From contig NZ_JAUYRV010000009.1 in the NCBI RefSeq assembly GCF_030696665.1, positions 23,189 through 87,188 on the forward strand: a stretch of DNA of 64,000 nt, read 5' to 3'. Below the pieces are notes generated by a model that saw only the letters and a list, made by a program, of their open reading frames with translations, made no database searches and was not told where the DNA came from. The stretch's first letter is position 1, and each line of letters starts with the position of its first letter. Below are positions 1 through 7,259 of this stretch, piece by piece. This DNA comes from Novosphingobium sp. (lineage in GTDB: Bacteria; Pseudomonadota; Alphaproteobacteria; Sphingomonadales; Sphingomonadaceae). The translations under genes were made by a program, and so were the position numbers.

Positions 1-2
1 AA

Positions 3-13
3 ATTCTAATTAA
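3..13. promoter_or_regulatory. AT-rich candidate operator half-site before the first deglycosidase operon
   Basis: ATTCTAATTAA lies 14 bp upstream of the ATG at 28. The identical 11-mer occurs at 7200-7210, upstream of the divergently read nucleoside-hydrolase-like gene. Related AGAAC/AGAAT half-sites lie at 4564-4577, 4620-4633 and 9494-9507. The left part of any palindrome here is outside the window. Regulatory function is inferred only from recurrence. Confidence 0.35.
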
Positions 14-27
14 AGAGGGAGAGTGCG

Positions 28-411
28 ATGCTGCCAGTCGAACGGGTTATCGGGGAAGAAGGGCTTTGCCTTTGCGATGGCGGGCTGAAGCTGGCGATGC
101 GCCTGCCGTGGTATCGCTCGCTGCCGTTTTCGGTGGTGGAAGTGGGGCCGTTGTCGATCAACGGCGATGCGGTGGACCTGTCCGACGCACTGATCGAATA
201 CGATGGGCAGCGCTGGCCGCTGAGCGAGAACGGCGAGAAGGTCGATACCTTCTGGTTCATCCGCGATTCTGCGTTCCTGATCCTGCCTTCGGTACACTCC
301 GATGCTGGCAGCGATTGCGAAGTTGCGCTGAACCTGTTCGTCAGCCCGCCCTACATCCCCGGCATGAAGCGCACCAATCCGCAGACCGAAACCCTGCGCG
401 TAGCGGCCTGA
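28..411 (+). CDS. C-glycoside deglycosidase beta subunit (CGDB/DUF6379 family), copy A
   Basis: A 127-residue beta-rich protein with no signal peptide. It resembles the small beta subunit of C-glycoside deglycosidases (the CarC/DgpC/DfgB type, DUF6379). This subunit pairs with a TIM-barrel alpha subunit to cleave the C-C bond between a 3-oxo-sugar and an aglycone in the cytoplasm. Visible family marks are the RLPWYRSLP motif near residue 27, which matches RLPYYRGLG in the second copy at 2993-3367, and a FWFIRDSAF segment near residue 83. The ATG follows a strong GAGGGAGAG ribosome site. The alpha subunit begins 15 bp downstream, so the two are co-transcribed. The pairing with a TIM-barrel gene at both loci is the main support. 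The aglycone cannot be read from sequence. Confidence 0.8.
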   Translation: MLPVERVIGEEGLCLCDGGLKLAMRLPWYRSLPFSVVEVGPLSINGDAVDLSDALIEYDGQRWPLSENGEKVDTFWFIRDSAFLILPSVHSDAGSDCEVALNLFVSPPYIPGMKRTNPQTETLRVAA

Positions 412-426
412 GAGAGGACAAGAAAC

Positions 427-1422
427 ATGACAGCTTCAACAGGCCCGCAGACCGGCGTTACGCTCTATTCCTTCACCAACGAATGGCTGACCCGCCAGTT
501 CGAGGTTGATACCCTGCTGGCCGAGGTGGCCAAGCGCGGGCTTGGCCCGAATATCGAGATCATCGGCTTTCAGCAGTTCAAGGAATTCCCCGACGTTTCG
601 GATGCCTATGCCGAAAAGTTCAAGGAAATGATTGCCGCCACGGGCCTTAACCCCGTGTCCTGCGCGATCAATTCGGACCGCTTCCTGAAGCCCGGCCAGC
701 AGCCGATCGAAGATGCCGCGCTGGTGGAATACCACAAGCGCCAGCTGCGTTCGGCCAAGAAGATGGGCTTTTCGCTGGTGCGCTATCAGTTCGCTCTGCC
801 AGTGCATCTGCTTCCCGAAATCGCGCCCTATGCCGAGGAGCTGGACATTCGCATGGGTGTGGAAGTGCATGCGCCGATGTGGGCGGGCCATCCTGCGGTG
901 CAGGCCTATGGCGAGATGTACGACAAGCTGGACACGCCCTATCTGGGCTGGATTCCCGATTTTGGCGGCACGGCAAGCCGTATCCCGGAATCGATGCTTG
1001 ATGCCGCGCGGGCCAAGGGGGCTTCGGAAGACCTGCTCGACAAGCTGAAGGACGTCTGGCTCGAACAAGGGATGAGCCACGAAAAGGCCGGGCGTCTGCG
1101 TGAATGGGGCATGGCCCACGGCCACGCACCGCTGCACATCCAGGCCGCATGCCTTGCGTTCTTCATCCTGTCGAACCACGATCCCAAAAGCTGGGCCGCG
1201 CTGGTGGACCGCACCATCCACATCCACGGCAAGTTCTATGGCGTGAGCGAGGATCTGGTCGAAGAAGCGATCGATTACGACACGATCCTGCCGCTGTTCA
1301 AGGACGGCGGCTTTACCGGCACAATGGTGAGCGAGTGGGAAGGCCATGCCTATGACACGCGCGATGCCTTTGAACAGGTGCGCCGCCATCAGGCGATGGC
1401 TCGCCGCATCTGGGGGAGCTGA
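427..1422 (+). CDS. C-glycoside deglycosidase alpha subunit, xylose-isomerase-like TIM barrel, copy A
   Basis: A 331-residue cytosolic TIM-barrel protein of the sugar phosphate isomerase/epimerase superfamily, in the size range of CarB/DgpB/DfgA-type deglycosidase alpha subunits. The expected metal site is visible: Glu146 in GVEVHAP, Asp178 in PDFGG, His267 in HIHGKFYG and Glu303 in SEWEGH. In characterised relatives a divalent metal and a catalytic His act on a 3-keto-C-glycoside and release the aglycone and a dehydrated sugar. The gene follows its beta subunit with a good AGAGGA site, and an isomerase-like gene starts 5 bp after its stop. It shares fold and motif order with the alpha subunit at 3381-4415 but is clearly divergent, so it is unlikely to be a recent duplicate. 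Family assignment is strong; the substrate is unknown. Confidence 0.8.
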   Translation: MTASTGPQTGVTLYSFTNEWLTRQFEVDTLLAEVAKRGLGPNIEIIGFQQFKEFPDVSDAYAEKFKEMIAATGLNPVSCAINSDRFLKPGQQPIEDAALVEYHKRQLRSAKKMGFSLVRYQFALPVHLLPEIAPYAEELDIRMGVEVHAPMWAGHPAVQAYGEMYDKLDTPYLGWIPDFGGTASRIPESMLDAARAKGASEDLLDKLKDVWLEQGMSHEKAGRLREWGMAHGHAPLHIQAACLAFFILSNHDPKSWAALVDRTIHIHGKFYGVSEDLVEEAIDYDTILPLFKDGGFTGTMVSEWEGHAYDTRDAFEQVRRHQAMARRIWGS

Positions 1423-1427
1423 GCGCC

Positions 1428-2204
1428 GTGGCTTTCGACCTTTCCGTCAATCTCGAATATGGCTTCACCGAGGCGGGCGACCGGCTTGAGGATCGCATTG
1501 CGGCAGCAGCTGCGGCGGGGTTCCGCAAGGTGGAGATCTTCAGCATGGAGGGCCGCGATGTGGCCTCGGTGCGCGCCGCGCTTAATGCGCATGGGGTGCA
1601 ACTGTGGTCGATGGTCAACGATCCGCGCACGCGCATCATCGATCCGCAGACGCACGATGAATTCCGCGCCAATGTGCGGCAGAGCGCGGAAAACGCCGTG
1701 GCACTGGGATGCAAGCGGGTGGTCATCGCGTCTGGTCCGGCGGTGCCGTTCCTGAAACGCGCGGTGCAATTGCAGACGGTGGCCGATGCCGTGGCCAGCG
1801 TGGTGCCGATTGCCGAGGAGCATGACCTCACGCTGATCCTCGAAGCGGTGAACACCCGCGTCGATCATCCCGGCGTGCTGTTTGCGATGACCGAGGATTG
1901 TGTGAAGGTTGCCGAACTGGTGGGCAGCCCGCGGGTGCGGCTGCTTTACGACATGTACCATTCCATCGTTGAAGGCGAAGACCCTGAAGTGGTCCTGCCG
2001 CAAGTCATGTATCTGGTGGACCACGTGCAGATCGCCGATGCGCCGGGGCGGGGTGAGCCGGGTTCGGGCGCGATCGACTGGCCCGCGCGGCTGGCGATGC
2101 TTGAGCGGCTGGGCTATTCGGGGACGATCGGGGTGGAATGCTATCCTACGCGCCAGCCCACGGGTGAGGCGCTCGCCTATATCCAAGAGCTGTGCGCGGC
2201 GTAA
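1428..2204 (+). CDS. hydroxypyruvate-isomerase-like TIM-barrel sugar isomerase/epimerase
   Basis: A 258-residue protein with the layout of the Hyi/OtnI family. Metal ligands are predicted at Glu139 (LILEAVNTR), Asp175 (LLYDMYHS), Gln201 (HVQIADAPGR) and Glu237 (GVECYP), and the EPGSGAIDW signature follows. Family members isomerise hydroxypyruvate, 2-oxo-tetronates or related keto sugars. The start is a GTG at 1428, 5 bp after the alpha-subunit stop, with a GGGGGAG ribosome site inside the upstream gene. Its place in the operon suggests it handles the sugar released by the deglycosidase, for example a 1,5-anhydro or 3-keto product. That role is inferred from position. A paralogue of nearly the same length lies at 8640-9413. 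Confidence 0.75.
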   Translation: MAFDLSVNLEYGFTEAGDRLEDRIAAAAAAGFRKVEIFSMEGRDVASVRAALNAHGVQLWSMVNDPRTRIIDPQTHDEFRANVRQSAENAVALGCKRVVIASGPAVPFLKRAVQLQTVADAVASVVPIAEEHDLTLILEAVNTRVDHPGVLFAMTEDCVKVAELVGSPRVRLLYDMYHSIVEGEDPEVVLPQVMYLVDHVQIADAPGRGEPGSGAIDWPARLAMLERLGYSGTIGVECYPTRQPTGEALAYIQELCAA

Positions 2205-2228
2205 ACGCGCCCATTTTGTGACGCCGCG

Positions 2229-2305
2229 CCCCCGCGAAGGCGGGGGCCTCGGTGTTGTGACGCACCGCTAGTTTAACACGCCTGAGGCCCCCGCCTTCGC
2301 GGGGG
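2229..2305. repeat. paired GC-rich palindromes (REP-like), set 1
   Basis: Two copies of a short palindrome in opposite orientation: CCCCCGC-GAAG-GCGGGGG at 2229-2246 and CCCCCGC-CTTC-GCGGGGG at 2288-2305, each with a CCTC/GAGG flank facing inward. The same architecture recurs at 2885-2961 and 55174-55245. They lie between genes and could act as mRNA 3' stem-loops or as mobile REP/BIME-type elements. There is no T-tract, so they are not classical terminators. Confidence 0.8.
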
Positions 2306-2388
2306 AGCAGGGGGTGTTTGTATCCCCTGTTCGATCTGGCACCGCTTTGCGCATTGCCCTCGCTCGGCGCAGGCCTCATACGCCTGCC

Positions 2389-2871
2389 ATGCCCGAACCC
2401 CATGTCATCGCCGCCATCCTTTGGGCCGTCATCCTTGGCGGAGCAGGAGGACTGCTGACCGACATCGGTCCGTGGTATCGCAACCTGAAAAAGCCATCGT
2501 GGCAGCCGCCCGATTGGCTGTTCGGCCCGGCGTGGACGGTGATCCTTGGCCTTGGGGGCTGGGCTGCCGTCCTGGCGTGGAACGGCGCGGTGGATGAAGC
2601 CGGACGCATGACGGTGATCGCGCTGTTCGCGCTGAACTTCGTGTTCCACTTCCTGTGGTCACCGCTGTTCTTTGCGCGGCAGCGGCCCGATTGGTCGCTG
2701 GTGGAAGTGCCGTTCCTGTGGGGGTCGGTGCTGGCGCTGGCCGTGGGCTTGCGTGAGTTTTCGGTGCTGGCGAGCTGGCTGGTCGTGCCCTATTTCGTCT
2801 GGGTCAGCTTTGCCGCCTGCCTGAACTTCACCATTGTGCGGCTGAACAAGCCGTTTGGGCCAAAAGCATAA
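2389..2871 (+). CDS. tspO: TspO/MBR family tryptophan-rich sensory membrane protein
   Basis: A 160-residue protein with five predicted membrane helices and the TspO/peripheral benzodiazepine receptor signatures: WYRNLKKPSWQPP near residue 30, FGPAWTVIL, and ALNFVFHFLWSPLFF in the middle. Bacterial TspO binds porphyrins and is linked to stress responses and tetrapyrrole turnover. The frame is open upstream to 2314, but the ATG at 2389 (MPEPHVIAAI) gives the usual family length and starts helix 1 correctly. It is flanked on both sides by paired palindromes and stands alone, so a link to the neighbouring glycoside genes is not evident. Confidence 0.9.
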   Translation: MPEPHVIAAILWAVILGGAGGLLTDIGPWYRNLKKPSWQPPDWLFGPAWTVILGLGGWAAVLAWNGAVDEAGRMTVIALFALNFVFHFLWSPLFFARQRPDWSLVEVPFLWGSVLALAVGLREFSVLASWLVVPYFVWVSFAACLNFTIVRLNKPFGPKA

Positions 2872-2884
2872 TTGGGTAAACGCG

Positions 2885-2961
2885 TCCCCGCGCAGGCGGG
2901 GACCTCAGGCCGTTTAGGGTGATGGGTCGTAACACGCCTGAGGTCCCCGCCTTCGCGGGGA
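2885..2961. repeat. paired GC-rich palindromes (REP-like), set 2
   Basis: Stem-loops TCCCCGC-GCAG-GCGGGGA at 2885-2902 and TCCCCGC-CTTC-GCGGGGA at 2944-2961, in inverted orientation about 41 bp apart. They fill the gap between the convergent tspO and deglycosidase beta genes. Compared with set 1 the outer base pair is T-A instead of C-G, a compensated change that argues for selection on the stem. Confidence 0.8.
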
Positions 2962-2992
2962 CGCACGGTGTTTGTTGTTCAAGCGCTGCGGA

Positions 2993-3367
2993 TTACGCCG
3001 CCAGTGCGAGATCCTTGGTGTCCTTTGTGGTCGGCACGAAGGGCAGGTAGGATACGCGGTTGCGCACGGCGAAGGTGACCGTGTGGTTGCCAGCGGAAAG
3101 CCCGCCGTTCAGCACAATGATCTGTGCCTTTTCGCCAAAGTTCCAGCGGTTGTCGTAACAGGTTTCCATCTCGCCGAGCGTGTAGGTTTTGCCTCGCACG
3201 GCAAAGCGCACCGATTCACGCGGTTGCACATCGCCGTCCACGGTGACCTGAATGTCCTCGATCATGGAAAGACCAAGGCCACGGTAATAGGGCAGGCGCC
3301 CCAGGAACGAAAAGCCGCCATCCACCGACTGGAGGCTGCCTTCGACGATCATCTTGTTGTCCATCAT
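2993..3367 (-). CDS. C-glycoside deglycosidase beta subunit (CGDB/DUF6379 family), copy B
   Basis: A 124-residue beta-sandwich-type protein that partners the alpha subunit encoded just upstream (3381-4415). Recognisable features are GRLPYYRGLGLSMIEDIQV in the first half, with the same Arg-Leu-Pro-aromatic motif as copy A, and a closing segment typical of the family. The open frame extends into the alpha gene, but an AAGGAG site 9 bp before the ATG at 3367 fixes the start 13 bp after the alpha stop. Here the alpha gene precedes beta, opposite to copy A, so the two operons did not arise by simple block duplication. In known complexes this subunit shapes the aglycone pocket. Confidence 0.8.
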   Translation of the reverse strand: MMDNKMIVEGSLQSVDGGFSFLGRLPYYRGLGLSMIEDIQVTVDGDVQPRESVRFAVRGKTYTLGEMETCYDNRWNFGEKAQIIVLNGGLSAGNHTVTFAVRNRVSYLPFVPTTKDTKDLALAA

Positions 3368-3380
3368 GGCAATGCGCTCC

Positions 3381-4415
3381 TTATTCTGCAGCCACAGCGA
3401 AAGCTGGGGTCTTGATCGTGGGGACTTCGGTTTCGCCAAGCAGCTTGGCCAGCATCACCTGCTGGCGGCGGACCTGTTCGACGGAATCCGGCTCCTGCGC
3501 GTCTTCGATCCAGCGGTTGCCTTCGTATTCCGAACAGATGTAGCCTTCATAGCCGCCCTGCTTGAGCACCTCGACGATCTTGTCGTAGGGGATCGAAGGT
3601 TCGACATAATCCTCGGTCACTTCATAAAACTTGCCGTGGATGTTGTGGATGCGCGGCATGTAATCAAGCATGCGCTTGGGTTCGAACGCGGCGTTGTGGC
3701 GCAGCGTTTCGGCCATCGCGATGGCGGGGCCGGTGCCGCCCATCTGCTGGACATTCAGGATCACGTATTCCGAAAGGACGCGGTCCTCGTATGCCTTCTC
3801 GACATAGTCGGCGATGGCTGGCGGTACGCCGATGCGCAGGAACTTTTCTTTCCACACCGGAGGGAAAGCGAACAGGAACATGCCCATGTCGGGCAGGAAG
3901 CCGAGCGCGTCGGAGCCGGACTTTTCAAAGGCTTCGGCGTGGCGGATGATCCACGGGTGATCGAAGTGCAGCGGGGCGTGAACCTCAATCAGGATCTTGA
4001 TATTGTGCTCTTCGGCGTGGTGCGCAGCGGCCACCAGCACTTCGGGCGCGATCGAGACGAGTGCGCGGATATACTTCATGCCAAGGCGGGCACCGAATTC
4101 GATGTCCTTCTTTACGCTGGCAACCTGTTCTTCAAAGGGCATCTCGCGGCCCTTGTAGCGCTTGTAATCGAGCATGAAATCGTGGCTGACGGGCGTGCAG
4201 TCGTACTGCTTGATCAGGCGATGCCACTGGTCGACGTCTTCTGATGCCACGCCATATTCGGGCCAGCCCCAGAAGGTCTGCTCGCCGATGATCTCGATGC
4301 CCTTGGCACCAAGCTCCGCGCTCACGCGGATGCAGTCTTCAAGGGTCATTTTGCCCTGAAAGGTCTCATTCTGATAGGAATAGAGGCTGACGCCCCGTTT
4401 GATTTTGCTGGACAC
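3381..4415 (-). CDS. C-glycoside deglycosidase alpha subunit, xylose-isomerase-like TIM barrel, copy B
   Basis: A 344-residue TIM-barrel protein. Predicted metal ligands are Glu144 (LIEVHAPL), Asp176 (LPDMG), His260 (HNIHGKFYEV) and Glu296 (CSEYEGN), the same order and spacing class as copy A. It opens with RGVSLYSYQNE, as copy A opens with GVTLYSFTNEW. Translation starts at a GTG (4415) behind AGAGG. The gene reads away from the esterase at 4665 across a 249-bp divergent region that carries two copies of the candidate operator. The last 20 residues are an extra tail absent from copy A. It probably acts in the cytosol on a 3-oxo-C-glycoside with a different aglycone. The EC-level function is well supported by pairing with a beta subunit; the substrate is not. 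Confidence 0.8.
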   Translation of the reverse strand: MSSKIKRGVSLYSYQNETFQGKMTLEDCIRVSAELGAKGIEIIGEQTFWGWPEYGVASEDVDQWHRLIKQYDCTPVSHDFMLDYKRYKGREMPFEEQVASVKKDIEFGARLGMKYIRALVSIAPEVLVAAAHHAEEHNIKILIEVHAPLHFDHPWIIRHAEAFEKSGSDALGFLPDMGMFLFAFPPVWKEKFLRIGVPPAIADYVEKAYEDRVLSEYVILNVQQMGGTGPAIAMAETLRHNAAFEPKRMLDYMPRIHNIHGKFYEVTEDYVEPSIPYDKIVEVLKQGGYEGYICSEYEGNRWIEDAQEPDSVEQVRRQQVMLAKLLGETEVPTIKTPAFAVAAE

Positions 4416-4563
4416 AATTCACCTCTTGGCGGGGTTGTTTCGATAGCCGGGCACAGGCTGTGGATCGGATCAGTGCCGAGTTTGCTTGGCGGAGTTCGCG
4501 CGAAGGGGGCGGCGGATGGCCGCTGCACCTTTCATGCTCTCCTGGGGTCTGTAGCCCTTTATT

Positions 4564-4577
4564 GGAATCAATATTCT
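4564..4577. promoter_or_regulatory. candidate operator GGAAT-CAAT-ATTCT
   Basis: An imperfect 14-bp palindrome (core GAAT-N4-ATTC) in the divergent region between the copy-B deglycosidase and the carboxylesterase. It has the same half-site spacing as AGAAC-TTAT-GTTCT at 9494-9507. A second, weaker site follows at 4620-4633. Confidence 0.4.
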
Positions 4578-4619
4578 TATAAAGTGCACCGAGAGTCAAG
4601 TGGCGCTTGATCCATTTTT

Positions 4620-4633
4620 AGAATCTCCATACT
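4620..4633. promoter_or_regulatory. candidate operator AGAAT-CTCC-ATACT
   Basis: Matches the nGAAY-N4-RTTCT pattern with one mismatch in the right half. It lies 32 bp upstream of the esterase start and 56 bp from the centre of the first site, about five helical turns. The surrounding A/T-rich stretch (4612-4646) probably also contains the promoter. Confidence 0.3.
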
Positions 4634-4664
4634 ATTTAAAAAAATGAACAAAGTGAGGATCACC

Positions 4665-6218
4665 ATGAAAGCGACTGCCCCCTGCGCTGCCCTTGTTCTA
4701 TGTCTTTGCGCTGGAAGCGCCCATGCCCAGACCGTTGCCACCAACGCAGGAGAATTGCGCGGGTCTGCACAGCAGGGCGCAGAGGCATTCCTTGGCATTC
4801 CCTATGCAGCCCCGCCGGTGGGGCAGAACCGCTGGCGCGCGCCGCAGCCCGTTTCGCCTTGGCAGGGCGTGCGCAATGCGACCGCCTTTGGGCCGGTGTG
4901 CGAGCAGGCGTTTGCTAAGCCGTGGGGGCCTTATACCGAAGAATTTGTCGCACCACCCCCTGCAAGCGAGGACTGCCTGACGCTCAATGTGTGGAAGCCT
5001 GCCTCGGCGGCAAAGGCATTGCCGGTGTTGGTATACATCCACGGCGGCGCGTTTGCCGGAGGGGCGGGAAGCGTACCGGTCAATCATGGTGGCGCCTTGG
5101 CAGCGCGGGGTGCCGTGGTCATCACGATCAACTATCGCGTCGGCGCTTTTGGGTTTCTTGCACATCCCGAACTGACGGCAGAATCGTCGCTCGGGTCATC
5201 AGGCAACTACGGCCTGCTTGATCAGATCGCCGCGCTTACTTGGGTCAAGGCCAATGTCGCACGGTTCGGCGGAGATCCCGCCAATGTTACTGTATCGGGC
5301 GAAAGCGCGGGCGCGGCTTCGGTGAATGACCTGATCGTCTCGCCGCTGGCCAAAGGCTTGTTCGAACGTGCCATATCGTTCAGCGGAGCGAGTATGGGAG
5401 TCGAAGTGCTGCCGCTGGCACGCAGTGAACAAGTGGGCCTTGCGCTGGCGAAAAAGCTTGATGCGCCCAGCCTTGCCGCTCTGCGCGCCGTGCCTGCACA
5501 AGCTTTGGTGGACGCCACACGCTATGTCCCGGGCGATACCAGCGGCGCAGCGCCATTGCGCTATTCGCCGAATGCTGATGGCAAGGTGCTACCGTTCGAT
5601 CCCTCCCGCGCCAGCGCCCCTGTGGTCAACGCCGTGCCGCTGATGACCGGTTTCAACGCAGCAGAAATGATCGATCCTTCGGTCCGCACCCCGGCGCAGT
5701 TCATAGCAGCGGTGCGCGCGCGCTATGGCGCAACGGCGGACCGTCTGATTGCGCTTTATCCCCATGCTACGGATACCGAGGCTGTCGCATCGAACGCCCT
5801 GCTGGCGCGAGATCGCTACATGGCAGGCGTGCTGCTCTGGTCGCAGGCACGCACGCGCAGCGCGCGGCAGCCGGTCTTCGCCTATTTGCACGACCATGAT
5901 TACCCTCCGGCAAAGGGCGGGCAGGGGTGGGGCGCGTTCCATTCATCGCACTTGCCTTATGTGTTCGGCACCATCGGCCTTGGTGATCGCACGTTCGGTG
6001 CGGCGGACCGGCGTATCGTAAAGCAATGGCAGGACCGCCTGCTCGCCTTCATGCGCACCGGCACGCCGGGCAAGGCGTGGCCACAAGTGACACGCACCAC
6101 CACGCAAGTCATGGGCCTGGGTGACCGCGAGGGCATGCGCCCCGCCGTATCCACGCCTGAACGGTTTGAGGCGTTCAAGGCTTATGCCGCCAGTGGTGGC
6201 AAGCTGGGGCTTATGTAG
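4665..6218 (+). CDS. secreted type-B carboxylesterase
   Basis: A 517-residue carboxylesterase/lipase type-B alpha/beta hydrolase. It has a Sec signal peptide ending in AHA-Q near residue 21, the oxyanion-hole HGG at 126-128, a SEDCLTLNVW signature near 101, and the nucleophile elbow GESAGA with Ser214. An acidic residue follows near 335 (AAEMID) and the His comes in AFHSSHLPY. An in-frame ATG seven codons upstream exists, but the ATG at 4665 has GTGAGGA six bases before it and starts the signal peptide. The enzyme should work in the periplasm on ester-decorated substrates. Beside deglycosidase genes, removal of acyl groups from plant glycosides is a reasonable guess. The stop is 3 bp from the convergent gene at 6222. 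Confidence 0.85.
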   Translation: MKATAPCAALVLCLCAGSAHAQTVATNAGELRGSAQQGAEAFLGIPYAAPPVGQNRWRAPQPVSPWQGVRNATAFGPVCEQAFAKPWGPYTEEFVAPPPASEDCLTLNVWKPASAAKALPVLVYIHGGAFAGGAGSVPVNHGGALAARGAVVITINYRVGAFGFLAHPELTAESSLGSSGNYGLLDQIAALTWVKANVARFGGDPANVTVSGESAGAASVNDLIVSPLAKGLFERAISFSGASMGVEVLPLARSEQVGLALAKKLDAPSLAALRAVPAQALVDATRYVPGDTSGAAPLRYSPNADGKVLPFDPSRASAPVVNAVPLMTGFNAAEMIDPSVRTPAQFIAAVRARYGATADRLIALYPHATDTEAVASNALLARDRYMAGVLLWSQARTRSARQPVFAYLHDHDYPPAKGGQGWGAFHSSHLPYVFGTIGLGDRTFGAADRRIVKQWQDRLLAFMRTGTPGKAWPQVTRTTTQVMGLGDREGMRPAVSTPERFEAFKAYAASGGKLGLM

Positions 6219-6221
6219 TCT

Positions 6222-7181
6222 TCAGGCCGCAAGGCGCAGGCGGGCAAGGAAGTCCGCCCACACGAGCCGCGCGTCGATCGTCTCGAACACGCGGATCGTG
6301 CGACCCGGCATTTCGTCGCCATAGGTGCAGTCGGCTTTGATCCGCCGCGCCGGTCGGTCAACCCAACGGCTGCTTTCGGTCGTCAGTGCGGTTAGCAGGA
6401 CAAGCGGGCTGTCACCCATTGGCCATGTTCCGCCAAGGTCCACAAATGCGGGCGGATGGGTGAACCGGTCATACAGCCAGCGGCCCAGCGGTGAAATGCT
6501 GCGCATGTCTGCGGCCAGTTCGGCAACGGACATCTGCATCTGCCGATAGGCGTTTTGCGGCACTTGCATGAATTGCATGGTCGTCTGTTCGATCACATGG
6601 CGCGCAGCTTCGATGTCGGTCGCCAGATTGTATTCCCAGCCGCCGTCCGGCCACGTGCCCCCCCCGATCCACACCACCGAAAGCCGCGAGGCGATGCGGG
6701 GTTCAAGCGTCAGGGCATCGGCAAGGTTGGTCAGCGGTCCACCGCACGTGAAGATCAATGGCAGGGGATCATCGCGCATGGCTTCGGCGACAATCGCCTT
6801 TGCTGCTTCTGATGGTATGGTGCTGGCAACCCCATCACGCCCTGCCCGCACCGGCGTTCCACGCGCGGAAGGGATGCGCGCGATCAGATCGGCGGCAAGC
6901 TTGGCACCTTCGCGCGTTGCCGTGCCGGGGGGATAAGTCGAAAGCTTCGGATCAAGCAGCGACACGGTGACCAGAACGGTCCGCGTCTTTTCGGCAAGGA
7001 GCTGGTGTGCCAGCGCCACAAGACCGTCTGGATCACCCGCGAAATCGTTGTCCACGATGACGCGTGCCGATGGGCGCTGGGGAATTCGTGGCTGGGCCTG
7101 AACGGTCAAGGGCAGGGCAAGTGTGCCAAGCCCGCCAAGAAGGCCCGTGGTGAAGGTGCGACGGCTTGTTGCATTGATCAT
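6222..7181 (-). CDS. Tat-exported nucleoside-hydrolase-fold protein
   Basis: A 319-residue protein of the inosine-uridine nucleoside N-ribohydrolase superfamily. It starts with a twin-arginine-type signal (SRRTFTTGLLGG, then a hydrophobic run and VQAQ near residue 30), so it is probably exported folded. The calcium-binding aspartate cluster DNDFAGDPD is intact at residues 44-52, and GGPLTNLADAL lies in the middle as in true hydrolases. Nucleoside hydrolases are usually cytosolic, so export plus its place in a glycoside island suggests an extracytoplasmic glycoside substrate. That is an inference. Upstream lies the AT-rich 11-mer at 7200-7210; I see no strong Shine-Dalgarno sequence. Confidence 0.7.
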   Translation of the reverse strand: MINATSRRTFTTGLLGGLGTLALPLTVQAQPRIPQRPSARVIVDNDFAGDPDGLVALAHQLLAEKTRTVLVTVSLLDPKLSTYPPGTATREGAKLAADLIARIPSARGTPVRAGRDGVASTIPSEAAKAIVAEAMRDDPLPLIFTCGGPLTNLADALTLEPRIASRLSVVWIGGGTWPDGGWEYNLATDIEAARHVIEQTTMQFMQVPQNAYRQMQMSVAELAADMRSISPLGRWLYDRFTHPPAFVDLGGTWPMGDSPLVLLTALTTESSRWVDRPARRIKADCTYGDEMPGRTIRVFETIDARLVWADFLARLRLAA

Positions 7182-7199
7182 GTTGCGTTTAATCTCGCG

Positions 7200-7210
7200 A
7201 TTCTAATTAA
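7200..7210. promoter_or_regulatory. AT-rich candidate operator half-site before the nucleoside-hydrolase-like gene
   Basis: ATTCTAATTAA is identical to positions 3-13. On the coding strand it reads TTAATTAGAAT, 19 bp before the ATG at 7181. The left half of the 14-bp palindrome found elsewhere is poorly conserved here. Confidence 0.35.
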
Positions 7211-7259
7211 TGATGGTTTGTCACACACACCCAGCGTCCGCAACATGGCCGGCTCTGCT

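Noticed and set aside
28..2204. The three plus-strand genes as a xylose or inositol pathway
   Set aside because: A DUF6379 beta subunit directly before the TIM-barrel gene is specific to C-glycoside deglycosidases, and no inositol or xylose pathway genes are present.
2229..2961. A CRISPR array
   Set aside because: The repeats are short palindromes in inverted pairs with a gene between the pairs. There are no regularly spaced direct repeats with unique spacers.
3354..4244. Long antisense open frame opposite the copy-B deglycosidase alpha gene
   Set aside because: It mirrors a well-supported gene in a GC-rich genome, has no ribosome site and its translation is rich in His, Arg and Val with no family features.
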